Assembly (NCBI RefSeq): GCF_022682495.2
Contig: NC_071397.1
Span: 14,847,082 to 14,911,081, forward strand
Length of the DNA: 64,000 nucleotides
Reading direction: 5' to 3'
DNA from: Desmodus rotundus
Lineage: Eukaryota > Chordata > Mammalia > Chiroptera > Phyllostomidae
Shown here: piece after piece, positions 9,841-22,498 of the stretch
Position numbering within the stretch: position 1 is the first letter of the stretch
How the letters are laid out: the number at the start of each line of letters is the position of its first letter
The notes under the pieces: generated by a model
The model's input: only the letters and a program-made list of their open reading frames with translations
Database searches by the model: none
Told to the model about the DNA's origin: nothing
Translations under genes and position numbers: made by a program

Positions 9841-12800
9841 GTATTTTTTATATTTTAAAATCTTTTTTAAAAAATAAAGGTACTTAGCCTTCCTACCTAC
9901 AAGAAATAATGGACACTATGATGTGTCATGATTTTTATCTTACGTTACACTCTGTTCTATGTGACATTCTCTTAAAAGTTGGTTGTTGCCACTAAATTGA
10001 ATTCAAAAACTAAATTGAATTCATAACCCTATGGACTGTGACCTGCAATTTGAAAAGCATAATTAATATAGACTGTAAGATTCATTACTTATCAAGTTGA
10101 AAATTGTTTACTTTTCCCACTAAAGTGGTCATTTCGATTCTTTCTCTTTTGTTTTGTTTATAATTCTGTTGAAACCTCTTCATTGTATCAGGGAGAAAAG
10201 ATACCTACATTTAGGACCAAATAATAGGACCGATGCTGAGGATAAACACAATTCTCTCCTATCTGCAGAAGATGGTTTGAAATGCACAGTTAAATGGGTG
10301 AATGCCTGCTATCTAAGGTTCATAGAAGGGCCACTTTCACTCTCTAAGTTTTCAGTATAGGAATTTTACTTAAGCTAACCTTGCTGGGAGAAAGTCAGGC
10401 ATTTGGCATAGTGATGTGATGGGGTGTAGTGTGAATTATGGAGTCCACAAATGTTTCCTTCCCCAACCAGTGCTGGGGCCTCTAAGTGTGCAGCTCCTGA
10501 AAGGGTTCGAGTGGAGGGTCCAATAGTCATGGCATGTTATGTAGATCGTTATGCTCTCTGTGGAATGTTATGAAATAATAGTACATTTCATGGATTCATA
10601 TAAATTAAAACATTTACTAGCAGAAATATATGTGCAATATAAATCATAAGCATGGACATAAAGGCATAAACTTTGAATTGAGCATAATTGGTTATTTGTA
10701 GGGTTTCAGTTAATTAATTTTAATTAATTTGCTACTTGATCATTCATGTTATTGTAGTCTGCTCTAAGTAACCCACATACCATTTGGTATAATAACTATA
10801 CGGAAAATTTCTTTCAGTTATTACTAATGTGTGTGGGGCAGGGGTGGGGAATGCTTATGATGCTGCCCAAGAGGAGTTGTAACATTCTTATTTTTGCCCA
10901 TTTCAACTGGCAAGTATGAGTCCGATGGATAGACGTTTTCAGGTTAGTCCCAGCTGGATTGTTTCTCTTCCTCCCAGAGATTGTCGAATGGGAGCCCTCC
11001 CTGCAGAATCAGATCCTGGCTGAGGCCAAAAAGAGTGCTCTGCAGAGTAGACAGCGAGGAGTGTTTAAGGACTCTGAGAATGGAAACATTTTAAAACTAA
11101 AAAGAAGCATTTCCAATGTAATTCAAAATCAGAGGTTGCCATTTTATAGAACAGAATGAAGGAAGCACACTTTCTTAGATGTAGCATTGATAAAGATATA
11201 GCAATTAAAGTGAACTCTGAGTCTGGCATAGTTCCAAACTGAAAAATGCCTGCAAATACAAATAAAGTACCTCTCCAATATCCAGCAGAGTGTCTGCATA
11301 TAGTAAGTTATGTCTTGAAATAATGAAAAAAAAAGAAAAGAACAAGGACACAAAATCTAAAGACATTAAATTAAGTGTGACAGGAAGAGTGTGGGTTTTC
11401 CAGAAGAATATCGGCGAAGCACGGACAGCACCATTGTAAGAAGCTTTCAGATGTGATTCTAACCGAGGCCGCCAGTCCCTCGGGAAGAGGGGTGGAGTCA
11501 GCGCCAGGTCCTTTGCTACACGGGGACTCCAGAGCTGTCCTGTCTACGATATGCTCAGATTACCTTTATACCATTCACCGACTTCTGGTTCTACAGTGTG
11601 TTCGATTTATCTAAAGATTGTGTGTATTTGTGAAATCCCTACTTCCATAAATTCCTTGGGCTTGGTGGCTGGGAAACACTGTTTAAAAGAACCATCACTG
11701 GCTACTTAAGATCCTAAGGTCTCATTTTTTATCGATCCCCAAATGTTACATTCATAAAATAAACTTTGATCACTAAAAATCAGTCAATCAATCAAGATCC
11801 TACTACCCAGTGGGGGGAAAAAAACCAGTAAACAGCAATCCTGACAGAATAGTGTTGTAATAGGCATATTTATGCTTTGGATCCACCATTTGTTTGCCAA
11901 AAGTTTGTAGCAGGTACCAAACTAAAAGAAATAAAAATGGAAGAAAGACATTGAGGACGGTAGTACATACTGACTTAGATGTTCTATGAATTCAGCAAGT
12001 CTGCCTGCTTTACTCTTAGTTGGAAAACAATACAGTTTTATCTGTTATATTTAGCCAACATACTGTGTCCTGAAGTGGGTTTCTGCAGAACACTGGTCTC
12101 ACAAAAGCCTAAGGGGTTCCAAAGTCAGATCAGTTTGGGAAACAATGTGTACCACCATCACCACTGCCGCCTCTCACAAATGCATGCGTAGCAAAAGTTC
12201 TGGGGATTATTCCAGTAAAACAACTGTTTGACCCCAGTTTTACCGTATTTACTTGATCACCATAAGGGCTTTGGGAGGACTTAGGGCTGCTGCTCAAGGA
12301 CAAGGTGTTATCTTGGAGTGTAACCCATGAATCTGTCCCAACTCAGGCTCTACATACACTGATTAGGCATCGACCCCATGCCAGTCCCTGTGCTGATACT
12401 TTCCAAGAAGTTCCATGAAGTCACTCACTCTGGACCTCAAGCCGCCCATCATAGAGTCATAGTCCTGGCTTTAGTCCATCCTGATTGGCAGTGGACAGGT
12501 CATCTTTAATTTGTACAGTGAGCCAAAATTACCCTGAAACATGCTGCTCAGGGTGGAGAGGTGAGGGAAAGCAAGCTTGGGTGGCATGGCAATGAGAAGC
12601 TTGGAATGGTCACCAGGGAAAGGAAGGTAGACTCAGAAATGGAGAACAAAACAGAGAAAGAGATAACAAGATGCAAAATAACTCCTGCCGGAGCCTGTGG
12701 CAATTTTGCCTTTAGAGAGTTATGTGGCATTTACAAAAAGCTCCCTCCAGTTTGTATACTAGTCAGTCACCCAGTAGAGGCAACTCCGCATCTTGTTCCC

Positions 12801-14879
12801 AAAGTGTCTGAATGGTGACATTTCAGAGATAAAAGCAACAAGGACCCTGGAATGTCAGCTTCTCAGGACCTATAAAAATAATGTCCCAAATTTCTCACCC
12901 CTGCTTCTACAACCTGCCTCTCTGCGCATCCTTGTAAAAGTGTGATTAGCCACTACCATCCACTTGTGTTTCTCATTTAATAATAGACAGCATTCCAGGC
13001 TGCTGAATGGAAGCCAGGCTCCCTGCTCTGACAGAGAAAATGCTATTTGCTGTTCTCAGAGGCTTAAAGGAAAATATAACTAGATCCAATAGTTCCAGAA
13101 GAAACTGTCTCAGAATCTGCCTTCCAGGGGATTTGCAGAGAAGGGTGCCTCCCATACCACTGCTGTTACTAAGCCGTAATGACTTAGTCACTTTAGCCCC
13201 AGGGCCTAAGAGAAATTGGGCTGCACCTAGTGGAATAGGCAAAAAATAAAAAAAAATAAATCATATTGCCATCAGTCAGGATGTGAACACGGAGGGAAGT
13301 TTCTCTGTCCCCGGCACCCCAGCAGAGTGTGAAGGACATAAGAGACTGTACAAAGTTGTGGACAAGTGAAAGAATGAATGAATGACCCTTGCAGAGAGCA
13401 ATGCCAGCTTCTAAAATTGTTGTTTTAGAATCACAAGGCAACCTGTCTATCTCAAAGGGGCAGGTGATCATATTTGTGACTCCAGATAATTTTGGAACAT
13501 GGTCATGTAAGTAGAAATGCTCCCAGCCTTCTATGGACATCCTTTTTCTTGACCCTGGAGCCTTATGTTAAAATGGATTGTAAGGTCCCATCAAGGTTCA
13601 GCCAGACGTAGTGTCATGCCAGATGAGTGATGTCAGCCACAAGCACGGCAGTGCAAGCGCCTCTTATTTATCTCATCTTCCTTGTACTTAGAGCTGAGTT
13701 TCTGAATGAGTTGGAATTCAAAAATATAATTTGTCTCTGTTGGTTGTGGAGCTTATTTCTGATGGAGTTGTAGGGGATGACTCACACAGCCTCAGGCACC
13801 CCGCCTGTCTGAACAGGCTGAGTGAGCTGGCATCTGGACTCCCAAAGAAAATAAAAAGAGGTACAGCCTGGGAACCGTAACTGCAGTCGGGGAGGAAGGA
13901 GTACCTCCAAAGGTGTGATCTCCCAAAACTCTTCATGCAAAACAACACCCTAAGGTGAGCTGCGTGGGAATTCCTATAAACTAAGTAGACACTTTCCCAA
14001 AGTGTTTCTCTCCATCGAACTTCACCCTAAGGTGACAGGGAGGGCATTTTTCAGTGGTTTGCTAATCTAGGTGGCATCTCACCTCATAGTCCTTGGCCAG
14101 TCCCATTGGTGGGAAGGACCAGTTCTGGAAGGTTAAGTGGGGAATGAGGAACTTAGAGTTAGGTGGCCCACATTTCGGGGTGTGCGTCTGTGCTTTGTTC
14201 CCCATAGCCTAATTTCATAACTGCATGCCCCACTATTCCACTAGTGTAATTAGAACTCTGATTATATAGACGGAGGGCTAGTGAGTTGTTGGTGTGTCTT
14301 GGCCTCAACAGCACAATGTATGCAGTCACTCTTACCTTGCCATGGATGAGCTGTTTCATAAAGAGCCTTGGGGGAAAGAAAGATAGAAAAGATCTATTAG
14401 AATCAGAAACATCTCATCCTTGGCTATTTTAGATGGCTTTCAGCCAATCTCTTTGTAGCTCAACATCTTTTCTGAGAATTGCAGTGTGGATTCAAATGCT
14501 GACAAGTTTGAAGTATCACGTAATTTCAGAGTTGGAAGGCATTCAGCATCTTAACCAACTATGTTGATACTGAGATGGTTTTAAAGAAATTGACATACTG
14601 AGCAACTGCTCTGCTCCATGAAGAGAGCTCGCTGGCCTGCTGACACTAAAAAAGGATCGCACCTTGTGATGTGACATTTTTGCACTCCTACAATTGTCTT
14701 CAGAGAATAAGACACATAAACACCAAGCCATGTGCTAGTGGCCACTGAACATGAGGGGACGTGCTTCTGTGAAAAGGATTTAGCAACTTCTAACTGGAAG
14801 AAATGTTTCCTTGTAAACTGATATAAAGACAGCTTTGTCAGCCCACTAGGAGAAAAAACTACTAAAGAATGATTTACTG

Positions 14880-15215
14880 CCCTGGCCGGGTGTCTCAGAA
14901 GGTTGGAGCGTTATCCTGTACACCAGAAGGTTGCAGATTCCATCCCCCATCAGGGCACATACGTAGGTTGCGGGTTTGATCCCCAGTCAGTGCACATACA
15001 GAGAGCAACCAATCGATGTTTTTCTCACATCAGTGTCTTTCTTTCTCTCTCTCTCCCCAACCCACTCTCCCCCAACTCTCTCCTTCTTTCTCTTCCTTCC
15101 TCTCTCTCTAGGGTCAGCAGACATGTCCTCCCTTGGGTATAGGCTTAAAGGGGGGGGGAGGATGGGGAGAAAATACAGACAACTGTAAATGAATAACAAT
15201 AAAAATTTTTTAAAA
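14880..15215 (+). mobile_element. VES-type SINE with L1-like 3' tail
   Basis: The tRNA-like head CCCTGGCCGGGTGTCTCAG and CAACCAATCGATGTTTTTCT identify a VES SINE, followed by a long CT-rich stretch (about 15030-15112). Its last 60 bases (about 15155-15215) are not A-rich alone: they read GGGGAGAAAATACAGACAAC then aatgaataacaataaaaat. This closely matches the 3' end of the L1 at 23870-23930. Either the family carries an L1-derived tail, or the SINE abuts an L1 end. Confidence 0.82.
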
Positions 15216-16629
15216 AGTCATATCTAAAAAAAATCTAGCTTTACCTTTAGCCTAAATGAAGGGGATTGAAAGCTAGTTTGCTCATCCTTTTATCAAGTAA
15301 GGGGACAATCAGAGAAGAGACAGCCTAATCGCCTGACAAGGTGTTTTGCATTTTCACTCCTAGGAGTGAGCAGTTTAGAGCCTGACAAATTATTTTTTTA
15401 AAGACAAACAAATGTAAAAAAGACAGCAAATCACCCAAACTGGTGCCCGCCAATTTCTAGATAATATTAGCAAAGGTTCGTACCTAATCAAGCATTCCAG
15501 AAAACTCCATCCTAAATCACACAGCTTCCCCATTCTGTAATATGTGCAAAAGCGATCCTGTCCTCAGGAGGAAAAAGGTGAGGGGGCAGCACGTCTACTC
15601 ACAGCATCCAGGAGACAGAGCAGCCCCGCAGGAAGGTCGGCGCTGGGCTTCCCACCACCGGGCCCCACCATCACGGGTGTCCGCCCTGGCACCTCCCGTG
15701 GGTAACTGTGACCCTTCAGTGGCAGTGGTCCTTCTTCTCCATTTTATTGAAGGGGAAATCCGGGAGGCCCCGTGCAAACCGGCCGTGCGTTGTGAGAGGC
15801 CAGCCTGAGAATTGCAAAGCTGCCCAGGGTTTCGAGGCTTGTGTAAGTCTGTGATTCACCCCGCGATGGGGCTGTCAAGTCAAGCACGCCTAAGAGAAAT
15901 TACAGGTTTCTCTTGTCTGAAGCATATCCATTGAAATGAGTCACTTGTTTGTCCTTTAATTTCTCACCTTTATCTCAGACGATCACATGAGACTCCGTGC
16001 TGCCTCTGTTGCACTGGCACAAGTAGGTTGTGGAGGATGAAATGCAAGGTTGTGCCCCTGTTCCTGATGATTTTTAAAGGCTATCAAGTTTTTGCTTGTA
16101 CTACCGGTGAACTTGGGAAAAATGGCTAGAACATTGACCTGTAAATCCTGATCTAATCCCTACCTTAGCACCAGAGAGATTTTTGTTTTAATTTTTAGTT
16201 ATCGGGCCACGTTGTTCTTACTGAGCCTCTCACTGGGGCCACAGCCACGGGGTATTCAGACCAGAAGGCACCCTCTCCACTTGCAGCAAACGTCACGTGA
16301 CCTGACAGGGTAGCCAGTTTGTTTTGTCCTCATCACCAAATAGCCCCACACATCCTCATCTTAGTGTCTTCTATTCATGTACATTCTTGGCCCCAAAGCA
16401 TGACGCAAACCTCCATTTAAATATCACCAGAGGAAATGTTAACAATAAGGGAGAATAAGGAAAGGCACTTTTATTATATCTTTTACAGTAAGGAAGATCG
16501 AGAAGGCGATGTTTGTGGAAATAGGTCAGTTCCATTGAGGTTGCTAGTGAAGTACCAGGTCATCTGGCAGCTGGAAAAGCCAGTATCATCAAACCTTTGG
16601 TTGTGTAATTAAAGAATTTTATTAAACAT

Positions 16630-16696
16630 AGAAGACACCTTGCAACTGTAATAGCATAATCAATAAAATATAATTTAAAAAAAGAAGACACCTTGC
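16630..16696 (+). mobile_element. Extremely 5'-truncated L1-type insertion with 14-bp TSD
   Basis: A perfect direct repeat AGAAGACACCTTGC occurs at 16630-16643 and 16683-16696. The 39 bases between (16644-16682: AACTGTAATAGCATAATC, then caataaaatataatttaaaa) resemble only the last bases and A-rich tail of the bat L1 seen at 23890-23930. This fits target-primed reverse transcription that stopped almost at once. Confidence 0.8.
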
Positions 16697-17264
16697 TCTG
16701 CACTTCGGGCTTACAAAATTGAGTACAGAGTAACAAACATGCGTTAGCCTGCCCAGACGTTTACAGTCTTATCTGGGAAATATATGCACACAAAAAGACT
16801 ACAGTTCAACAACGTAACAATAAATACTAGATGTGCAGCGAATGGCACAGATTATAAATATTGAAGGAAATCAGGTGGGGAGAATCAGCAGTTCCGGTTG
16901 GACTAATGAGGAAAGGCTTCGCAGAGAAGGCAAAGAGGGAAGCAGAGCTCAGACAGAGGGTGCCCTGAGTAGAACCCGTGGCGTACACTCTTTCCCAGGC
17001 AGGGGGCCGTATTTTACAACCGTGGTCACATTGAGGGAAAGGTTCGTGCAATGGCAAGCTCAGCAGATTTTGCTGGATGACACCCCTTGTGTTGAAATCA
17101 AATGCTTAACTCTTTTATTTAGAAGTCATTGGACTAACTCCCACGCGAGTGTCTACATCCAAACTCACGGTTTAGCTGCGTGTTTGCTTGTGTGTGCGCA
17201 TGAATTCTCAGGCAGTCTACTGAAAACTGCTAACATTTTAACGGGCAGATGTTTGCAAAGTACT

Positions 17265-17420
17265 ATTCTACTATTTACCTCCATCTATTCATTTAATCTT
17301 TACAGCAACCCTATGAGGTAGGCTCTAATTTCCTCAAGTTATAGATGAAGAAATTAAAGTCTAAGAAGTTTAAATAACTGCCAAAGATCACCTTGTATTA
17401 AGTGTTCTAACCATGCATCT
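17265..17420 (-). mobile_element. MIR fragment
   Basis: The order CAGCAACCCTATGAGGTAGG, tagatgaagaaattaaag, then aactgccaaagatcacctt is the antisense MIR core. Confidence 0.65.
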
Positions 17421-18220
17421 CCCGTAGATGCTGTTAGCACCAATGTTTCCTTGAGCCACCTGAGTCACTTCTCGGTGAAGTGTGAACAGGACATGGAGTG
17501 TGTTTTCACCCAGGGTCTTCCACAGTCAACCTAGTGCAGGCAAGTTTATCGACATCTTTCAGGATGGGGCAGACTGGGTTGTGGGCTGCAGGAGACAGGG
17601 AACGGCTTGTTCAAGGGATTCCCAAATAATTCCAGAGTATCTCTCTTAGCATCCATGGGCCTTTCTTGGTTAATAATAATCCCTAGGGAGACGTTTTCCC
17701 TGCCATCCTGCCAGAGTAGAGTGTGCTTTCATACTAGGTGTAACTGCTCATCACACAATGCATATGAGAGAGCACGCTCTCTCTCTCTTCCCCCCCAGCC
17801 CTCTTCCTTGTTCTCAGAGTTCCCATTTGTGAAATGAGACAGCTGGACCCAGTATTTTCTAAAGTTCCATATTTATAACACTATAATGATTTGACTTCAT
17901 GAGATTCCCTCCTCATTTCAATATAGTACTCTGTGTAAGTGACATTTCTTTGCACTTGAAATCTCTACATTGAGAAACCAGCATTGTGCCTGTCCAATCC
18001 TTTCACCTGAAGAGACCCTACAGATACACGGGGAAATGTCCAGCTCAAACCACTTTCTGACTTCATCTGAGAAAGGGGCAATTGTTGTTCCAAAATGAGC
18101 AGTGCCACTTGAAACATGATCCATTCTTCAGGTTGGTGTATTTTTCTACCTTCTGAATGACCTTTTTATTTTATTTTTATTTCTAAAACTTTCCTGTCTA
18201 GAGGAAATATTGAGAGGGGG

Positions 18221-18222
18221 GT

Positions 18223-18259
<37 letters not shown>
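18221..18259. repeat. (GA)n microsatellite
   Basis: A pure GA run of about 19 units; likely polymorphic in length. Confidence 0.95.
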
Positions 18260-18261
<2 letters not shown>

Positions 18262-19384
18262 TCCCAGTCATTCACAAAGTGAGTCTCATGGTCTCATTTG
18301 TAATGTAACTTCATTAATGCAGGCTTCTTGGCAGGATACTTAGGGGTTTCCCGCTGCCCACTTTTCCTTTATCCACTAATTTTCTTCTGCTGCATCAGCC
18401 TGTGTTCTTGCTTTATAAAGGAGCTTTTAAATATTTTTTTCTAAAAGAGCTTGTTTTTGCAGTACTGCTTTCCTGTCAGGTGGCTCCTGCTTTGAATGTT
18501 GAATTTGTTTACATACAAGAAAATGAGCAGCACTCTACCTGAAACATGATATTACCCCCTCCTCATCCCAGGTTTCAAAAACAAACATATTGCTGGTGAG
18601 GGTTAATATTACATTGTCAGCATAGACAGAGACCCTCAGTGGCTCCCTGTGTTTGCAGAAAGTCCAGGACTGGGAGCCTAAAGATCAGTTTAAATCTGGA
18701 GGGTGGGATGTGCCAGCAGTAGGATTCCTTTTGTACAAAGAGCCATCAATGACCTACTTAGAGTCAGCCCAACTGTTGGTAACTATTCATGAGGGCCTCT
18801 CCCTCAGCAACCCACAGAATCCAGCCAGGTGACATCCCAGGCCACCTTTGCCAAGATGAGCCACAGCCTGGGGGTAAACGTGACCCACAGCCTGGAGCTG
18901 GAGGCCCTGACAAGATGGAGGTCCAGCTGTGGCTCATGTAGTCTTTCTGTTCCTTCGTGGATGCCCAGAATGGCACATAGATGTTGCCAGTTGATGTGGG
19001 AGAAGCAATTAGCAGCACAGAAGTAGGTAGGCAGAGAGGCCTTCCATCCTTTCCGCATGTCGCTCCTTCTGCCATCAGCACCACAGCCTTCATACTCCCC
19101 AGAGGCAAGAACACAGGAATAAGCACATTTCTCCTGGAGGCTCTGCCATTCCTGGAATGTATGACCTTGGCAAGAACAGAAAATCACAGCTTTAATGTAT
19201 AAGCAGCAAGACCCAGAGCCTCACAACAACTGCATTATTGATTCACTCTTTCTTTAAGCTGAACCACTTTCTTTCCTCTCGGAAAATACCCCTTTCTTTG
19301 TACAAGGCCCTTGGCTGTTGCAGAAGGTTTCAGCGACAGAGATTGCTGGAACCCAATGTATTGGGGTAGGAGTGCTGGGCTCCC

Positions 19385-19610
19385 TCTACATATCTGGGCA
19401 CTTCTCTCTGCATCTCTCTCTCCTTCTGTCCCTATCACTCTGTATGTTCTCTGTGAGTCTCAGTCTGTATGTCTCTCTTTCTCTGTTTCAGTGTTCCTCA
19501 GGGTCTCTCTCTGCAACCCTTGTCCTCTCTTTGTGTCTCTCTGTTTGGGTGTCCCGGTGTGAGTGTCTCTGTCGCCCTGTCTGGTCTCTCTCTAGATCCA
19601 GAGAGACATG
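19385..19610. repeat. TC-rich degenerate low-complexity tract
   Basis: Repeated TCTCTCT, TGTCTCTC and TCTGTC words without a fixed unit, with a small outlier at 19738-19760. It explains the overlapping Ser/Leu/Cys-rich open frames here, which are not genes. Confidence 0.8.
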
Positions 19611-21076
19611 GACACAGAGATCGGAAGACTTTTGCACGTGTCTGTGTAGCTGGATGGCTCCTTCCAACAGGGAGTTGCCATGCCCCTGGGGAAGGATCTC
19701 CATTTCTGTTTCCCCCTGTTGCTCCACTCTCAAACAGCATTTCTCTCTCTCTCTAACTCTCACAGTCTAAATTCTCTCATCGTGTGTTTGCTTCTGCATT
19801 ATCCCTGAAGCCTCACATAGATAGTGTTTATCATAATTCCTTGATCCTTTAACGGGAGGAAAAAGGTTTCCTACAGTAGGAAATCTGGGGATATTGTTGA
19901 TAACAGGGAGGGTGTCCTGGGGCGGGGGAACTAGAGCGGGAAGAGGAGAGGGCCAGGCTGTGTGGAGCTGGCAGCTCTGCTCACTCTCCTCTTAAATACA
20001 CCCACGCTGATTTAAGAGCATTCTCAGACAGGCCTGACTGTTTCACAGGACAGCCCAAATTTCAGTAGGACAAGAATGAGAAGTGTGAGTGTATCTCTGA
20101 CCTTCACTAGATGAGAATAGACTGTATAAGGAAAGTGCTTTCAATCAAGAAAAAAATAATTTCTCTTCGCAAGTCATCAGACTGTGATCTATTTAAAGAA
20201 ATGTCATATATATGGCATGTATATGGGGACCCACTTGCTTTCCACTCACCTCCCAAATTAGGAGCGCAGTAGGCTGGTTTGTTAGCTTGGCCCTTTGGTG
20301 GGGTGACAAGAGTAATCAGAAGAAAGGTTCTGTTGAAGACAAAAGTGTGATTTCACTTATTATTAGTCTGTTTACAATTATCACAATTATCCAAAGCACA
20401 TGGAAAATTGTGACCTACAGCAAGTTATTTTATCATTTTAATTTCTCCCTCTCCTTGTTTGTATTTAGAGCCACTGACAGCATAGGGACAGGCTGGTGGG
20501 AGAGATCCCCACTCCGTGGCTGGCCTGGCACCCTCTCTAGAAGGCGCCTCTGGTTTGGAAGGGAAATGGGAGAAGGCAGGTGAGTGGACTCGAGGAAGGG
20601 GTCGACACTAACATGTTTGCTAGCCCCCGAATCACTCCTTCTCAGCTGGCCTGCTGAAATCCTCAGTGTTACAGGCATCCGCCTTGTGATGAACCAGAGT
20701 CTAAAATACCTTGTGTTTTAGGTACATGTTGCCCAAGATAGGCAATGCATTAATTCACTGGTAGAATTATTACCACATGAGCATTGACCAACTCGCCACA
20801 TTGAATATCAAATGAACACAGACAAGCACATTGATTATCCTGGGTTTGGGAACCAGGGGCTGACACTCTCCAGGCAGGTATCATAAGAAGAAAGAGTTAA
20901 ATCTGGACTGTACAAGATTACCACCTAGGGATTAGAGCCTGCAAAGCAGGAGAGGAGAAAACAGATGATAAATTCTGAGTAGGGCTGATTAAACTGACTT
21001 GCAATGACCAAAAACTAGTGGGCAGAGTGAAGGAAGGGTTGGAAGAAGTTAGGCTAAATTTACTAAGTACCCAGAC

Positions 21077-21253
21077 CAGCGGTTCTTAACCCTGGCAGCA
21101 TGTAGAACCACTGGGGAGCTTAAAAAACAAAAGTGACTATGCCCTACCTCTAAGACTTTCTGGTAAAATTTTTCTTGGGTGGGGCCAGGACAGTGGTATT
21201 TTTAAAAAGCTCTCTAGTTGTTTCTAAGGGGCAGCCAGCATTAAACACCACTG
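21077..21253 (+). mobile_element. MER5A-like hAT element
   Basis: Starts CAGCGGTTCTTAACCCTGGC and ends CACCACTG, with the AACCACTGGGGAGCTTAAAA block; about 177 bp. Typical non-autonomous Charlie element. Confidence 0.75.
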
Positions 21254-21563
21254 ACTCAGACCATCACAAACTGAGAATAACACTGCGGCTAGGATCCTGA
21301 CATGTCTTTTAAAAGCAGACAAAAAAAGACTATTTTTCCAAAGCACTGAAGAACAGAATTTCCCTGTGCTGGCTGAATGGATCGATACTGAAAACACAGA
21401 AGGAAAGGAGCCATGCTAAGCAGGAAGGGGTTGAGAGTGTCATGCCTCTCTCCAGAGAGCGTGGTGGCAGACCAGAGGGTGGCAGCAGAGAGTACTGTGC
21501 CAGGTGGGCTGGTTTGAACAAAATGTTTGTAACGCTAACACTCTTCAGAAAGGCCTAGAGGAG

Positions 21564-21722
21564 TGTGGGGTCTCAACTTTCACTCCGTTAGGATCACCCA
21601 AAACCCAAGCCACACTGCAGACCAGTCCAATTAGAACCTCCAGGGATGAGACCCAGGGAGCATTATTTGAAGCTTCCTGATTAATTCTGATGTTTGGCCA
21701 AGGCAGGGTACCGCTGCTTTAG
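21564..21722 (+). mobile_element. MER5A-like hAT element, diverged
   Basis: Blocks GGTCTCAACTTTC, GGATCACCC, CCAGTCCAATTAGAACC and TGAGACCCAGGGAGCA are in MER5A order. About 300 bp beyond another MER5-like copy. Confidence 0.65.
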
Positions 21723-21887
21723 AACACTTTTTATTCTTAGAAAAACTGGGTGGGATTGGTGGGGGCGAGAGTGAGGCTTGCAAATTTGTTTGGTTTTGGT
21801 TATTTTCCAGAAGAAAGGGATGTGGAGTCATCAGTCCCTCAGGTATCAAAACCAAGGACTAGGAACAAGATCAAAGCTTTGGTAAGA

Positions 21888-21993
21888 GTAAGGCAAAAAG
21901 GGATAGAAAAATAAAGAGAAGAAAAAGAAGAGAAGAAGAGGACTAAGGAAAGCAAAGGAGAAGGAATGAAAAAGTAAGGATTATAGGGAGGGT
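21888..21993. repeat. Purine-rich low-complexity tract
   Basis: Mostly A and G on the plus strand, mixed AAAGA and GAAGA words, with a few interruptions. Confidence 0.7.
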
Positions 21994-22498
21994 CCAGTGC
22001 TATTATCCAGGGGCCCTGGAGGGCCCAGCCCCTTGAATGACCAACCCATCACTCCTTTCCCTGCAAATCTGCAATGCCAGCCCATGCTGGCCCACGTGCA
22101 TCCCCTTGGATGTTGGTGTGGGAAACTGTAGATGGCCTCTTCTCTTGTTTCTGGGTATGTTCCCTGGGCTGACCTGGAATCCCCTCCTTTGCTGACATTT
22201 AAATTGTTTTCAGTTTTTCTCTCACTTGAAATGGCTAGTGGGTCACACCTTACATAACAACACTACAAGTGATGATAAATGAAAGGGCATGCATACCATC
22301 CGATGACTGAGCCGGCCCCTAACCTTCTTGTACAACTCCAGTAACCATGGCCAGTGGCCTCTCTTGAAAATCAGGTCATTGGATAGTTCTTTGTAATAGG
22401 ATCAGAATTTGTTTCCCTTGAATTTTCAGTTTGCAGGTGGTTCAACCAATAGGAGTCGTAAAGGACAAGTGGGCTATCATGGGAATCCGAGACTTTTA

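Noticed and set aside
16833..17321. 162-codon plus-strand open frame
   Set aside because: It crosses an old repeat-like stretch and a MIR fragment, has no recognisable domain, and lacks splice or promoter support.
19318..19770. Overlapping open frames on both strands, up to 150 codons
   Set aside because: Produced by the TC-rich low-complexity tract; Ser/Leu/Cys-rich on one strand and Arg/Glu-rich on the other.
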